Source: JAICLV01 sp036380925 (GTDB lineage Bacteria; Actinomycetota; Actinomycetes; Acidothermales; Acidothermaceae). Taken from it: a stretch of 25,065 bases of DNA. The number at the start of each line of letters is the position of its first letter. Within the stretch, counting starts at the first letter, position 1. The notes under the pieces were generated by a model. That model was not told the origin of the DNA. It did not search any database and saw only the letters and a list, made by a program, of their open reading frames with translations. The DNA lies in NCBI GenBank assembly GCA_036380925.1, contig DASVDW010000225.1, positions 1-25,065 on the forward strand. The letters are read 5' to 3'. Position numbers and translations under genes: made by a program. Of the stretch, positions 16,154 to 22,891 are shown piece by piece.

Positions 16154-16662
16154 GACTCCCGTTCGCGCGAGCGCAGGATCGCCTCCCGCCGGGCCAGCCG
16201 GGTGCCCCGCCTGATCTCGGCCTCCCGAAACCGCCGCCGATCGTCGTCGTTCTCCGGCATCACCGGGGGAATCGGCCGCGGCCGCTCGAAGTCGTCGATC
16301 GCGACGAACACCAGGTAGGCCGACGCCACATGGCGGCGCATCTCGTCGGCCTGGTTCCACGGCTGCGCGGTCACCCGGACGCCGATCTCACAGGACGTCC
16401 GGCCGGTCCAGTTCACCTGCGCGTCGCAGGTCACGATGTCGCCGACGTGCACCGGCACAAGGAACTGCAGCTCGTCGACCACCGCGGTGACCGCCCGCCC
16501 GCCGCTGTGCCGCGACGCCACCACGCCGGCCGCCTCGTCGACCAGCCGCATCACCGCGCCGCCGTGCACGTTGCCGTACAGATTGGCGTCGAGGGCGTCG
16601 ACCACCCGGCTCAGCCGGATCCGCGAGGCGCTCGTGGGCACCGCCGGCAGCTCCTGCGTCAT
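16150..16662 (-). CDS. Hotdog-fold acyl-CoA thioesterase
   Basis: Expected to hydrolyse acyl-CoA to free acid plus CoA in the cytosol. The 170-residue protein has one hotdog domain (about 15-130). NVHGGAVMRLVDEAAGVVASRHSGG (31-55) is the acyl-CoA hydrolase (YciA/ACOT-type) signature, with D42 the probable catalytic residue. It is followed by VDELQFLVPVHVGDIV, matching the second conserved block, and AYLVFVAIDD. The C-terminal tail (about 140-170) is highly charged (DDDRRRFREAEIRRGTRLARR) and adds nothing recognisable. ATG at 16662 has a poor Shine-Dalgarno. It lies 73 bases downstream of the 52-residue Cys/His gene, with a GC hairpin between (GGCGGC-N6-GCCGCC, 16696-16713). Cotranscription with fadE would make it part of acyl-CoA metabolism. 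Confidence 0.9.
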   Translation of the reverse strand: MTQELPAVPTSASRIRLSRVVDALDANLYGNVHGGAVMRLVDEAAGVVASRHSGGRAVTAVVDELQFLVPVHVGDIVTCDAQVNWTGRTSCEIGVRVTAQPWNQADEMRRHVASAYLVFVAIDDFERPRPIPPVMPENDDDRRRFREAEIRRGTRLARREAILRSRERES

Positions 16663-16735
16663 GGCGTGATCATCGCACCGACCGGACTGCCACCGGGCGG
16701 CCGCCGCGCCGCCACCGCGCCGCAGGCCCGTCGAG

Positions 16736-16894
16736 CTAGATCTGCTCGTCGAGCGTCGGCGGCACGCAGCCGATGTGATACGCGCGCAGCAGCTGGGTGC
16801 CGGGGACGGTCAGCTGCTCGACCGGGCCGTCTCCGAGCGGCCGCCCGCATGCCGCGCAAACGCGTTCCTGCGATGGGTTCACGATGTCCGCCAT
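16736..16894 (-). CDS. Small 52-residue Cys/His protein, zinc-ribbon-like
   Basis: A short open frame starts at ATG 16894, only 9 bases after the fadE stop, and ends at TAG 16736. The product begins MADIVNPSQERVCAACGRPL and ends GCVPPTLDEQI. C13-x2-C16 and H40-x2-C43 (AYHIGC) give a CCHC set spaced like a small zinc ribbon or treble clef. Support: codon use rich in G/C third positions, tight spacing after fadE on the same strand, and a plausible metal-binding pattern. No strong Shine-Dalgarno is seen, so it may depend on coupling to fadE translation. I do not recognise a named family. It could be a metal-binding accessory peptide or a chance frame. Confidence 0.6.
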   Translation of the reverse strand: MADIVNPSQERVCAACGRPLGDGPVEQLTVPGTQLLRAYHIGCVPPTLDEQI

Positions 16895-16903
16895 GGCGGC
16901 GTT

Positions 16904-18070
16904 CTACCCGCCGCGGCTCTTTCGTAGCTCGCGCGCGATGACCACCCGCTGCACTTGGTTCGTCCCCTCGTAGATCTGAGTGATCTTGGCGTCTCTCATC
17001 AGCCGCTCGACCGGGTAGTCCTTCACGTAGCCGTAGCCGCCGAACAGCTGCACCGCGTCGGTGGCCACCTCCATCGCGACGTCGGACGCAAAACACTTCG
17101 CCGCCGCGCCGAAGTAGGTCAGGTCGGACGACGCGTCTTGCGAACGGGCGGCCGCGACGTAGGTCAGCGCGCGGGCGGCTTCGACCTTCATCGTCATGTC
17201 GGCGAGCATGAACTGCACGCCCTGGAAGCCGCCGACCGGCTGGCCGAACTGCCGCCGCTCGCCGGTGTAGGCGAGGGCCGCGTCGATCGCGGCTTGCGCG
17301 ATGCCCAGCGCTTGGGCGGCAATCGTCACCCGCGTGTGGTCGAGCGTGCGCAACGCGGTCTTCAAGCCGGCGCCCTCGCGCCCGATCAGCCGCCAGCCGG
17401 GGATTCGGCAGTTGTCGAAATACAGCTCGCGAGTCGGCGAACCCTTGATGCCGAGTTTGCGCTCTGGCGCGCCAAACGACAGCCCCGCGTCGTCCTTTTC
17501 GACGACGAAAGCGGATATGCCGTCGGCGCCCGCGTCGGGATCGGTGACCGCGAAAACCGTGTAATACAAGGATTCTCCGGCGCCGGTAATCCAACGCTTA
17601 ACGCCATTGAGCACCCAATCGTCGCCGTCGCGCACCGCCCGAGTTCGCATCGACGCGGCGTCGCTCCCTGCGTCGGGCTCGCTCAGCGCGTAGGAGAACA
17701 TCGCCTCGCCTCGGGCGACCGGCGGCAGATATCGCTGCCTCAACTCATCGGAGCCCTCGAGCAGTAACGGCAGCGTTCCGAGCTTGTTGACCGCCGGTAT
17801 CAACGCCGACGACGCGCAGCCGCGGGCCACCTCCTCGATGACGATGGCGGTGGCCAACGCGTCGGCGCCCGCGCCGCCATACCGCTCCGGGATGTGCGGC
17901 GCGTTGAAACCAGATTGCGCCAGCGCGGCGTGCACGTCCCAAGGAAATTCCGCGCGTTCGTCGATCTCGGCGGCGCGCGGCGCGACCCGGCTGGCTGTGA
18001 GCGCGCGCACACTCTCGCGCAAGGAGGTGTATTCGTCCGGCAATCGGAAAACCTCGAAGCGCTCGCCCAT
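16904..18070 (-). CDS. Acyl-CoA dehydrogenase, FadE25-like
   Basis: FAD-dependent alpha,beta-dehydrogenation of acyl-CoA in the cytosol. ATG at 18070 is chosen because AAGGA lies 6 bases upstream; a GTG 33 bases earlier lacks one. The product has 388 residues, the family length. It shows SGFNAPHIPERYGGAGAD, YALSEPDAGSDAASM (FAD/substrate loop), WITGAGES, RKLGIKGSPTRELYFDNC, LDHTRVTIAAQALG, QLFGGYGYVKDYPVERLMRDAKITQIYEGTNQ and the catalytic Glu (E368 in YEGTNQ). The sequence closely resembles my memory of mycobacterial FadE25 (FKLPEEHDEMR, SLIPAVNKLGT), a gene beside purE/purK there. Substrate chain length is unknown. It heads a minus-strand group with the Cys/His micro-gene and thioesterase, and is divergent from ugd. 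TAGGAT (18124-18119, minus) is a possible -10. Confidence 0.93.
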   Translation of the reverse strand: MGERFEVFRLPDEYTSLRESVRALTASRVAPRAAEIDERAEFPWDVHAALAQSGFNAPHIPERYGGAGADALATAIVIEEVARGCASSALIPAVNKLGTLPLLLEGSDELRQRYLPPVARGEAMFSYALSEPDAGSDAASMRTRAVRDGDDWVLNGVKRWITGAGESLYYTVFAVTDPDAGADGISAFVVEKDDAGLSFGAPERKLGIKGSPTRELYFDNCRIPGWRLIGREGAGLKTALRTLDHTRVTIAAQALGIAQAAIDAALAYTGERRQFGQPVGGFQGVQFMLADMTMKVEAARALTYVAAARSQDASSDLTYFGAAAKCFASDVAMEVATDAVQLFGGYGYVKDYPVERLMRDAKITQIYEGTNQVQRVVIARELRKSRGG

Positions 18071-18177
18071 CACCCGTCCTTCCCACAGCGCCGGACCCGT
18101 CACCGGGTCGGTGCCGCGATCCTAGGCCGACCGGGCGAACGCGCGTTTGGCCGTCTGGCCGCCACGGCGGTTACGGT

Positions 18178-18183
18178 TAGCAT
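18178..18183 (+). promoter_or_regulatory. Candidate -10 element for the UDP-glucose dehydrogenase gene
   Basis: TAGCAT fits TANNNT and lies 29 bases before the GTG start, giving a leader of about 22 bases that includes GGGAGGGAAG. No clear TTGAC-like -35 is present. In the same 142-base divergent gap, TAGGAT on the minus strand (18124-18119) may serve fadE. Confidence 0.35.
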
Positions 18184-18212
18184 CAGTTGTCCGGACTTGG
18201 GAGGGAAGCCTC

Positions 18213-19532
18213 GTGGCGTTGCGACTTAGCGTGATCGGCACCGGTTATCTCGGCGCCACGCATGCCGCCTGCATGGCCGAACTCGGTTTCGAGGTCATCG
18301 GCTTCGACGTCGACGAAGAAAAAATCGCCGCGTTGCGCGAAGGACGAGTGCCGTTCTACGAGCCAGGCCTGCCCGAGTTGTTGGCCAAACAGGTCGACTC
18401 GGGGCGGTTGACGTTCACCACCGACGTTAACGAGGTGGCCGCGCACGCCGACGTCCACTTCATCTGCGTCGGCACCCCGCAAAAAGCGGACGGCTACGCG
18501 GCCGACCTGCGCTACGTGCACGCCGCCGTCGATTCGTTGGCGCCGCTCCTCACGCGGGAATGCCTGGTCGTCGGCAAGTCGACGGTGCCCTCGGGCACCG
18601 CGGCGATCCTGGCGGAGCGCATCGCCGAGCTCGCGCCTGGCGGAGACGCCGTCGAGCTGGCGTGGAACCCCGAGTTCTTGCGCGAGGGGTTCGCGGTCCA
18701 AGACACCCTGCGGCCAGAGCGGCTGGTGATCGGCGTCCGCTCGCCGCGCGCCGAGCAGGTGCTGCGCGAGGTCTACGCGCCGCTCACCGCCATGGAGATC
18801 CCGCTCATCGTCACCGACTTCGCCACGGCCGAACTGGTGAAGGTCGCGGCAAACTCGTTCCTCGCCACCAAGATCTCGTTCATCAACGCGATGGCGGAGA
18901 TCTGCGAGACCACGGGCGCCGACGTCGTCCAGCTCGGCGCGGCGCTCGCGCTCGACCCGCGCATCGGCGGCCGGTTCCTCAGCGCCGGCCTCGGCTTCGG
19001 CGGCGGCTGCCTGCCCAAGGACATCCGCGCCTTCATGTCGCGCGCTGAGGAACTCGGCGCCGGCGACGCGGTCGCCTTCTTGCGAGAGGTCGACGCGATC
19101 AACCTGCGCCGTCGCGCCCGCATGGTCGACCTGGCCCGCGAGCAGTGCGGCGGCCGGTTCGACGGTCACCGGGTCGGCGTGCTGGGGGCCGCGTTCAAGC
19201 CGAACAGCGACGACATCAGGGACTCGCCGGCGCTGTGGGTGGCCGACTCGATCCGGCGGGAGGGCGGCGAGGTCACCGTCTTCGACCCTGAGGCGATCCC
19301 GAACGCCCGCAAGCTGTACCCGTCGCTGCGCTACGCCGACTCCGCGGTGGCCGCCTGCGCCGGAGCCGACGTCGTCTTGCACCTCACCGAGTGGGCGGAG
19401 TTCCGCGAGATGGCGCCCGCGGTGCTGTCCGACGTGGTCGCCAAGCGGCGCATCGTCGACGGGCGCAACGCGCTCGACCCGGCCAAGTGGCGCGACGCGG
19501 GCTGGACCTACCGGGCGCTCGGTCGGCCGTAA
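18213..19532 (+). CDS. ugd: UDP-glucose 6-dehydrogenase
   Basis: Oxidises UDP-glucose to UDP-glucuronate with two NAD+ in the cytosol, supplying a precursor for acidic surface polysaccharides. GTG at 18213 follows GGGAGGGAAG, giving 439 residues, usual for the family. It has GTGYLG (9-14) in the N-terminal Rossmann domain, FYEPGL (about 49-54), GTPQKADGYADL-like substrate loop, STVPSGT, AWNPEFLREG and KVAANSFLATKISFIN. The catalytic Cys is C266 in GGGCLPKDI. GAAFKPNSDDIRDSPAL is in the C-terminal domain. All expected motifs are intact. GDP-mannose dehydrogenase is the closest alternative, but the motif set favours UDP-glucose. The gene stands alone on the plus strand, followed by a small hairpin and the DUF2795 gene 68 bases on. 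Confidence 0.93.
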   Translation: MALRLSVIGTGYLGATHAACMAELGFEVIGFDVDEEKIAALREGRVPFYEPGLPELLAKQVDSGRLTFTTDVNEVAAHADVHFICVGTPQKADGYAADLRYVHAAVDSLAPLLTRECLVVGKSTVPSGTAAILAERIAELAPGGDAVELAWNPEFLREGFAVQDTLRPERLVIGVRSPRAEQVLREVYAPLTAMEIPLIVTDFATAELVKVAANSFLATKISFINAMAEICETTGADVVQLGAALALDPRIGGRFLSAGLGFGGGCLPKDIRAFMSRAEELGAGDAVAFLREVDAINLRRRARMVDLAREQCGGRFDGHRVGVLGAAFKPNSDDIRDSPALWVADSIRREGGEVTVFDPEAIPNARKLYPSLRYADSAVAACAGADVVLHLTEWAEFREMAPAVLSDVVAKRRIVDGRNALDPAKWRDAGWTYRALGRP

Positions 19533-19543
19533 TCCGTGTCACC

Positions 19544-19557
19544 CCCGCCAGCGCGGG
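19544..19557 (+). terminator. Short hairpin after ugd
   Basis: CCCGC-CAGC-GCGGG begins 11 bases after the ugd TAA stop. Arms are 5 bases and perfect. There is no T-tract, so this is a weak candidate for partial termination before the DUF2795 gene. Confidence 0.3.
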
Positions 19558-19600
19558 TAGTCGAGGAAGGTATCGACATCTGCGCGGCTGGAGGGTTGCG

Positions 19601-20023
19601 ATGGAACGCGGCGACAAGCACGGACCCCGACTCGACGACGCGTTGGCCGGCGAGACCGAGGCCATCTCCCGCGGCGGGCACACCGGCCGCGCGGAGGAGT
19701 CGCGCGAGCCCGAGCCCTCAGGCGAGGGGCAACCGGACGTCGACTACGCGCCGGACGGCGAACTCGTCGGCGGCACGCCGGACGGCATGACCGCGGCCGA
19801 CGTCGAGGGGCGCGCCGAGTTGGCGCGCTTCCTTCGGCCCTCGGCGTTCCCCGGCACCGCGGGCGAGCTGCTCGCCGTCGCCCGCGACGAAGGGGCCACC
19901 GATCGGGTGCTCGCCGAACTCGGGCGACTGCGCTCGGGAAGCGGCGGAGGGGATCGCCGGTTTGAGAACGTGCAGGATGTGTGGCGGGCGCTCGGACACG
20001 GCGTCGAGACGCACCGCAACTGA
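19601..20023 (+). CDS. DUF2795 domain protein
   Basis: A 140-residue cytosolic protein. ATG at 19601 follows GGAGG by 6 bases. The first 65 residues are polar, Gly/Glu/Asp-rich and probably disordered (ETEAISRGGHTGRAEESREPEP). A DUF2795 domain spans about 70-132: RAELARFLRPSAFPGTAGELLAVARDEGATDRVLAELGRL, then RFENVQDVWRALG, which matches that family's R-x-E-L-A-x-F-L and final V-W-x-A-L-G pattern. The function of DUF2795 is not known; small helical domains of this type are widespread in actinobacteria. The gene lies 15 bases before the CoA-binding-fold gene on the same strand, so the two are probably cotranscribed. Confidence 0.88.
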   Translation: MERGDKHGPRLDDALAGETEAISRGGHTGRAEESREPEPSGEGQPDVDYAPDGELVGGTPDGMTAADVEGRAELARFLRPSAFPGTAGELLAVARDEGATDRVLAELGRLRSGSGGGDRRFENVQDVWRALGHGVETHRN

Positions 20024-20038
20024 CGCCCAGGAGGGCCC

Positions 20039-20473
20039 ATGACCGACCCGTATCGCGACCCGGCGGTGATCGAGCGGGTGCTGGCCGACACCTCGGCGTG
20101 GGCGGTGGTCGGTCTCGGGGACGACCAGAGCCGTCCGGCGTACGGCGTCGCGGCGTTCCTGCAGGCGCGCGGCAAGAAGATCGTGCCGGTGCACCCGCGC
20201 GCCGAGACGGTGCTCGGCGAACCGGTGTACCGGACGCTGGCGGACATCCCGTTCCCGGTCGACGTGGTCGACATCTTCCGCCGATCCGATCAGGCCGGCC
20301 GCTTCGTCGACGAGGCGGTCGACATCGGCGCGCGGGCAGTTTGGCTGCAGCTGGGCGTGGTCGACGCGGACGCCGCAAAACGCGCCGCGGACGCCGGTCT
20401 GGACGTGGTCATGGACACCTGTCCGAAAATCGAGTGGCCGGCTCACGGACCGCGCCTCGGCGCCGCCGGATAG
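20039..20473 (+). CDS. CoA-binding-fold protein (YccU/CoA_binding_2 type)
   Basis: A 144-residue single-domain protein. ATG follows AGGAGGG by 3-4 bases. The Rossmann-like fold shows WAVVGLGDDQSRPAYGVAAFLQARGKKIVPVHPRA (21-55), followed by GEPVYRTLADIPFPVDVVDIFRR, GARAVWLQLGVVD and VVMDTCPKIEW near the end. The family usually has DRCP where this has DTCP; the Cys is kept. Such proteins resemble the CoA-binding half of succinyl-CoA synthetase alpha subunits but lack the ligase half. Their cellular role is not established. Tight spacing after the DUF2795 gene suggests an operon. CoA as ligand is family knowledge, not shown here. Confidence 0.9.
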   Translation: MTDPYRDPAVIERVLADTSAWAVVGLGDDQSRPAYGVAAFLQARGKKIVPVHPRAETVLGEPVYRTLADIPFPVDVVDIFRRSDQAGRFVDEAVDIGARAVWLQLGVVDADAAKRAADAGLDVVMDTCPKIEWPAHGPRLGAAG

Positions 20474-20511
20474 CCGTTCAGCTCATCGGCGAACCTGCCG
20501 ATGCTGGGCGC

Positions 20512-21207
20512 GTGAAGTGGGGACAGCTGTCGGCGCGGCTCATCAGGCGATCGCAGGCGGGTGACCGCCGCCGGACGGCGTCGCCCTCCGGCCGTCGTCC
20601 GACCTCGCCGTTGGCGCCGCAGCCGACCGCGCGGGAGAGGCCCGACGCCATCCGCGCGGCGCTGGTCGCGAAGACCGGCAGTCAACGCGGACTCGTCAGC
20701 TACGACGAGGCGGTGGCGGCGGTCTGCGAGGCGACCGGGTGGCCGATCGGCCACGCCTGGCTGCTCGGCCCGACCGGCTGGCGGTCCGCGGGGGCGTGGT
20801 GGTCGTTCGCCGACGATCCCGCCTGCCGAGCGCTGCGCGAGACGACCGCGATGACCGACCTCGGCTCCGGCCGCGGCATCGTCGCGGCCGTGCTGCACCT
20901 GCAGTCGTGCCGCTTCCTGCCCGGGTTGGAAGGTCTGGCGTCCCCGCTGCGCCAAGCGCAGGCGGCCGCCCTTGGATTGAGCGGCGTCGTCGGCGTGCCG
21001 GTGCACAGCGGCGCCGGGGCGAGCCGGAAGGTGACCGGGGTGCTGGAGTTCATCACGGTCCACGAGGTGGAGCCGGACGGCGCGCTCGCCGAGGCGCTGC
21101 TCGAGGTCGCGGCGCACACCCGGCGTCGGGTCACACACAAGCGCAAGCCGTCGACAGCCACGGCCCAGCCGGAGGTCTCCGAACTGCGCGACGACCTGGC
21201 TGGCTGA
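20512..21207 (+). CDS. Stand-alone GAF-domain protein
   Basis: From GTG 20512 the product has 231 residues. The first 45 are basic and Pro/Ser-rich (RLIRRSQAGDRRRTASPSGRRP), probably disordered. A GAF domain covers about 62-205: GLVSYDEAVAAVCEATGWPIGHAWLL, WWSFADDPACRALRE, LSGVVGVPVHS and VTGVLEFITVHEVEPDGALAEALLEVAAHTRRRV. This matches the ligand-sensing GAF of sensor kinases and cyclases, but no output domain follows. The ligand is unknown. The start is uncertain: no Shine-Dalgarno precedes this GTG, and no other ATG/GTG lies between it and the upstream stop codon at 20471. It follows the CoA-binding gene by 38 bases and is convergent with purE, with 6 bases between stops. Confidence 0.75.
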   Translation: MKWGQLSARLIRRSQAGDRRRTASPSGRRPTSPLAPQPTARERPDAIRAALVAKTGSQRGLVSYDEAVAAVCEATGWPIGHAWLLGPTGWRSAGAWWSFADDPACRALRETTAMTDLGSGRGIVAAVLHLQSCRFLPGLEGLASPLRQAQAAALGLSGVVGVPVHSGAGASRKVTGVLEFITVHEVEPDGALAEALLEVAAHTRRRVTHKRKPSTATAQPEVSELRDDLAG

Positions 21208-21218
21208 CGAACCTCAGC
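21203..21218. terminator. Inverted repeat formed by convergent stop codons (GAF gene / purE)
   Basis: GCTGA-CGAACC-TCAGC. The left arm holds the TGA of the GAF gene, the right arm the TGA of purE on the minus strand. A G-U pair can extend it. It overlaps a 10-base palindrome CTCAGCTGAG (21213-21222). Weak stem; possible bidirectional terminator. Confidence 0.3.
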
Positions 21219-21708
21219 TGAGCTTGCGCTGCAGCGCGTCGTCCTTCTCACGCACCAGGTCGACCATCGCCGCCTGGTGCGCCGCGTATCGCTCACGCAG
21301 CGCGTCGTCGGACGCGGCCAAGATCCGGACGGCGAGCAGGCCGGCGTTGCGGGCCGCCCCCACGCCCACGGTCGCGACCGGCACACCCGCGGGCATCTGG
21401 ACGATGGACAGCAACGAGTCGAGGCCGTCCAGATGCTTCAGCGGCACCGGCACACCGATCACCGGCAACGGCGTCATCGCGGCGACCATGCCGGGCAGGT
21501 GGGCGGCGCCGCCCGCGCCTGCGATGACGACGCGCAAGCCTCGACCGGCCGCGAACTCGGCGTAATCGAGCATGCCGCGCGGAGTGCGATGCGCCGAGAC
21601 GACGTGCACCTCGTGCGCCACACCGAACTCGCGTAGCGCGAGCGAGGCCGGCTCCATCGTCGGCCAGTCGCTGTCGCTGCCCATGATGACGCCGACCAGC
21701 GGGCTCAT
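21214..21708 (-). CDS. purE: N5-carboxyaminoimidazole ribonucleotide mutase
   Basis: Class I PurE moves the carboxyl group of N5-CAIR to give CAIR in purine synthesis. The 164-residue length is standard. Motifs: GVIMGSDSDWPTM (6-18), VSAHRTP with the catalytic His, VVIAGAGGAAHLPGM, PVIGVPVPLKHLDGLDSLLSIVQMPAGVPVATVGVG, and ARNAGLLAVRILA. ATG at 21708 overlaps the purK stop by 4 bases (ATGA), so it is translated coupled to purK. PurK and PurE together replace the direct AIR carboxylation used by class II enzymes. No oddities were seen. Its stop faces the GAF gene 6 bases away. Confidence 0.97.
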   Translation of the reverse strand: MSPLVGVIMGSDSDWPTMEPASLALREFGVAHEVHVVSAHRTPRGMLDYAEFAAGRGLRVVIAGAGGAAHLPGMVAAMTPLPVIGVPVPLKHLDGLDSLLSIVQMPAGVPVATVGVGAARNAGLLAVRILAASDDALRERYAAHQAAMVDLVREKDDALQRKLS

Positions 21709-22856
21709 GCGTCTCCTCGTCTCAGGCGGTCCGCGGCGCGATTGGCCCGCGCCCGCAAGCCCGCCACGTCGTCGCCGCAGATGTTGACGTGACCGATCTT
21801 GCGGCCTGGCCGCACCTGCTTGCCATACAGATGCAGCCGAACGTCGGCGTCGGCCAACACCTGCGGCACGCGCTCGGCCAGCCCGGCGTTGCCGTCGTCG
21901 CCACCGAGGACGTTCGCCATCACGGTCACCGGCGTGGTGGCGGCGGTGTCGCCGAGCGGCCAATCCAACACCGCGCGCAGATGCTGCTCGAACTGCGACG
22001 TCACCGAGCCGTTGATGGTCCAGTGCCCGCTGTTGTGCGGGCGCATCGCCAGCTCGTTGACGACGACACCGGCGGGCGTGTCGAACAACTCGACCGCGAG
22101 CAAGCCCACGACGTCCAGCTCGTCGGCGATGCGCAACGCGAGCTCTCGCGCGCTGGCCGCCGTCGCGGCGTCGAGGCCCGGCGCGGGTGCGACGACCTCG
22201 ACGCAGATGCCGTCGGTTTGCACGGTCTCGACGATCGGCCAGGCCGTCGAATTCCCGGACGGCGTGCGCGCGACCAACGCGGCCAGTTCCCTGGTGAACG
22301 GCACGTTTTCTTCGACGAAGACCCGAATCTCGCGGTGCGTGAGGACCGACCTCGCGTCGTCCGGCGTGTTGAGCAGCCAGACGCCCTTGCCGTCGTACCC
22401 GCCAGACGCGGCCTTGGCCACCACCGGCCAACCGTGCGTGCCGGCGAATTCTTCGACCTGCTCGACGGTGTCGACCACTCGCCAGGCCGGGATCGGCGCC
22501 CCGAGCTCGTCGAGCCGCGTGCGCATCGCGATTTTGTCTTGCACGTAGGGCAGCGCGTGCGGCCCAGGATGCACCACGACGCCGGACGACGCGAGCTTGT
22601 CGACGTGGCTGAGCGGCACGTGCTCGTGGTCGAACGTGACGACGTCGCAACCGGCGGCGAACGCGGCCAGGTCTTCGTATTCGCGATAGTCGCCCACCGT
22701 GGTGCTGGCGGTGACGAGCGCGGCGGCGTCGGTCGGGGAGTCGGCGAGCACCCGCAGCTCGACACCGAGCGCGATCGCGGCCTGCTGCGTCATGCGGGCG
22801 AGTTGGCCGCCGCCGACCATACCGACCACCGGCAGCGCGGTATGCGGATTCGGCAC
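21705..22856 (-). CDS. purK: 5-(carboxyamino)imidazole ribonucleotide synthase
   Basis: An ATP-grasp enzyme that joins AIR and bicarbonate to make N5-CAIR for PurE. 383 residues from GTG 22856. N-terminal domain GMVGGGQLARM (12-22) is diagnostic. The middle has VTFDHEHVP, VVHPGPHALPYVQDKIAMR and the ATP-grasp loop VVAKAASGGYDGKGVWLL. VVAPAPGLDAATAA, LLAVELFDTPAGVVVNELAMRPHNSGHWTING carries the metal ligands. KIGHVN is near the C-terminus. TAGGCT ends 7 bases before the GTG and no Shine-Dalgarno is present, so purK may be leaderless with its own promoter in the 35-base gap after the acyl-CoA dehydrogenase gene. Its stop overlaps purE (ATGA). Confidence 0.97.
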   Translation of the reverse strand: MPNPHTALPVVGMVGGGQLARMTQQAAIALGVELRVLADSPTDAAALVTASTTVGDYREYEDLAAFAAGCDVVTFDHEHVPLSHVDKLASSGVVVHPGPHALPYVQDKIAMRTRLDELGAPIPAWRVVDTVEQVEEFAGTHGWPVVAKAASGGYDGKGVWLLNTPDDARSVLTHREIRVFVEENVPFTRELAALVARTPSGNSTAWPIVETVQTDGICVEVVAPAPGLDAATAASARELALRIADELDVVGLLAVELFDTPAGVVVNELAMRPHNSGHWTINGSVTSQFEQHLRAVLDWPLGDTAATTPVTVMANVLGGDDGNAGLAERVPQVLADADVRLHLYGKQVRPGRKIGHVNICGDDVAGLRARANRAADRLRRGDA

Positions 22857-22863
22857 GTCCGGC

Positions 22864-22869
22864 AGCCTA
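22864..22869 (-). promoter_or_regulatory. Candidate leaderless -10 element for purK
   Basis: TAGGCT on the minus strand fits TANNNT and ends 7 bases before the purK GTG. The geometry matches a leaderless actinobacterial transcript. It sits in the 35-base gap between the acyl-CoA dehydrogenase stop and purK, so purK-purE could be expressed apart from that gene. Confidence 0.4.
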
Positions 22870-22891
22870 TCGGGCGCGGTTTGGGCGGCGG

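Noticed and set aside
16904..18103. Upstream GTG start (18103) for the FadE25-like gene
   Set aside because: ATG 18070 has a well-placed AAGGA and gives the family N-terminus (GERFEVFRLPDEY).
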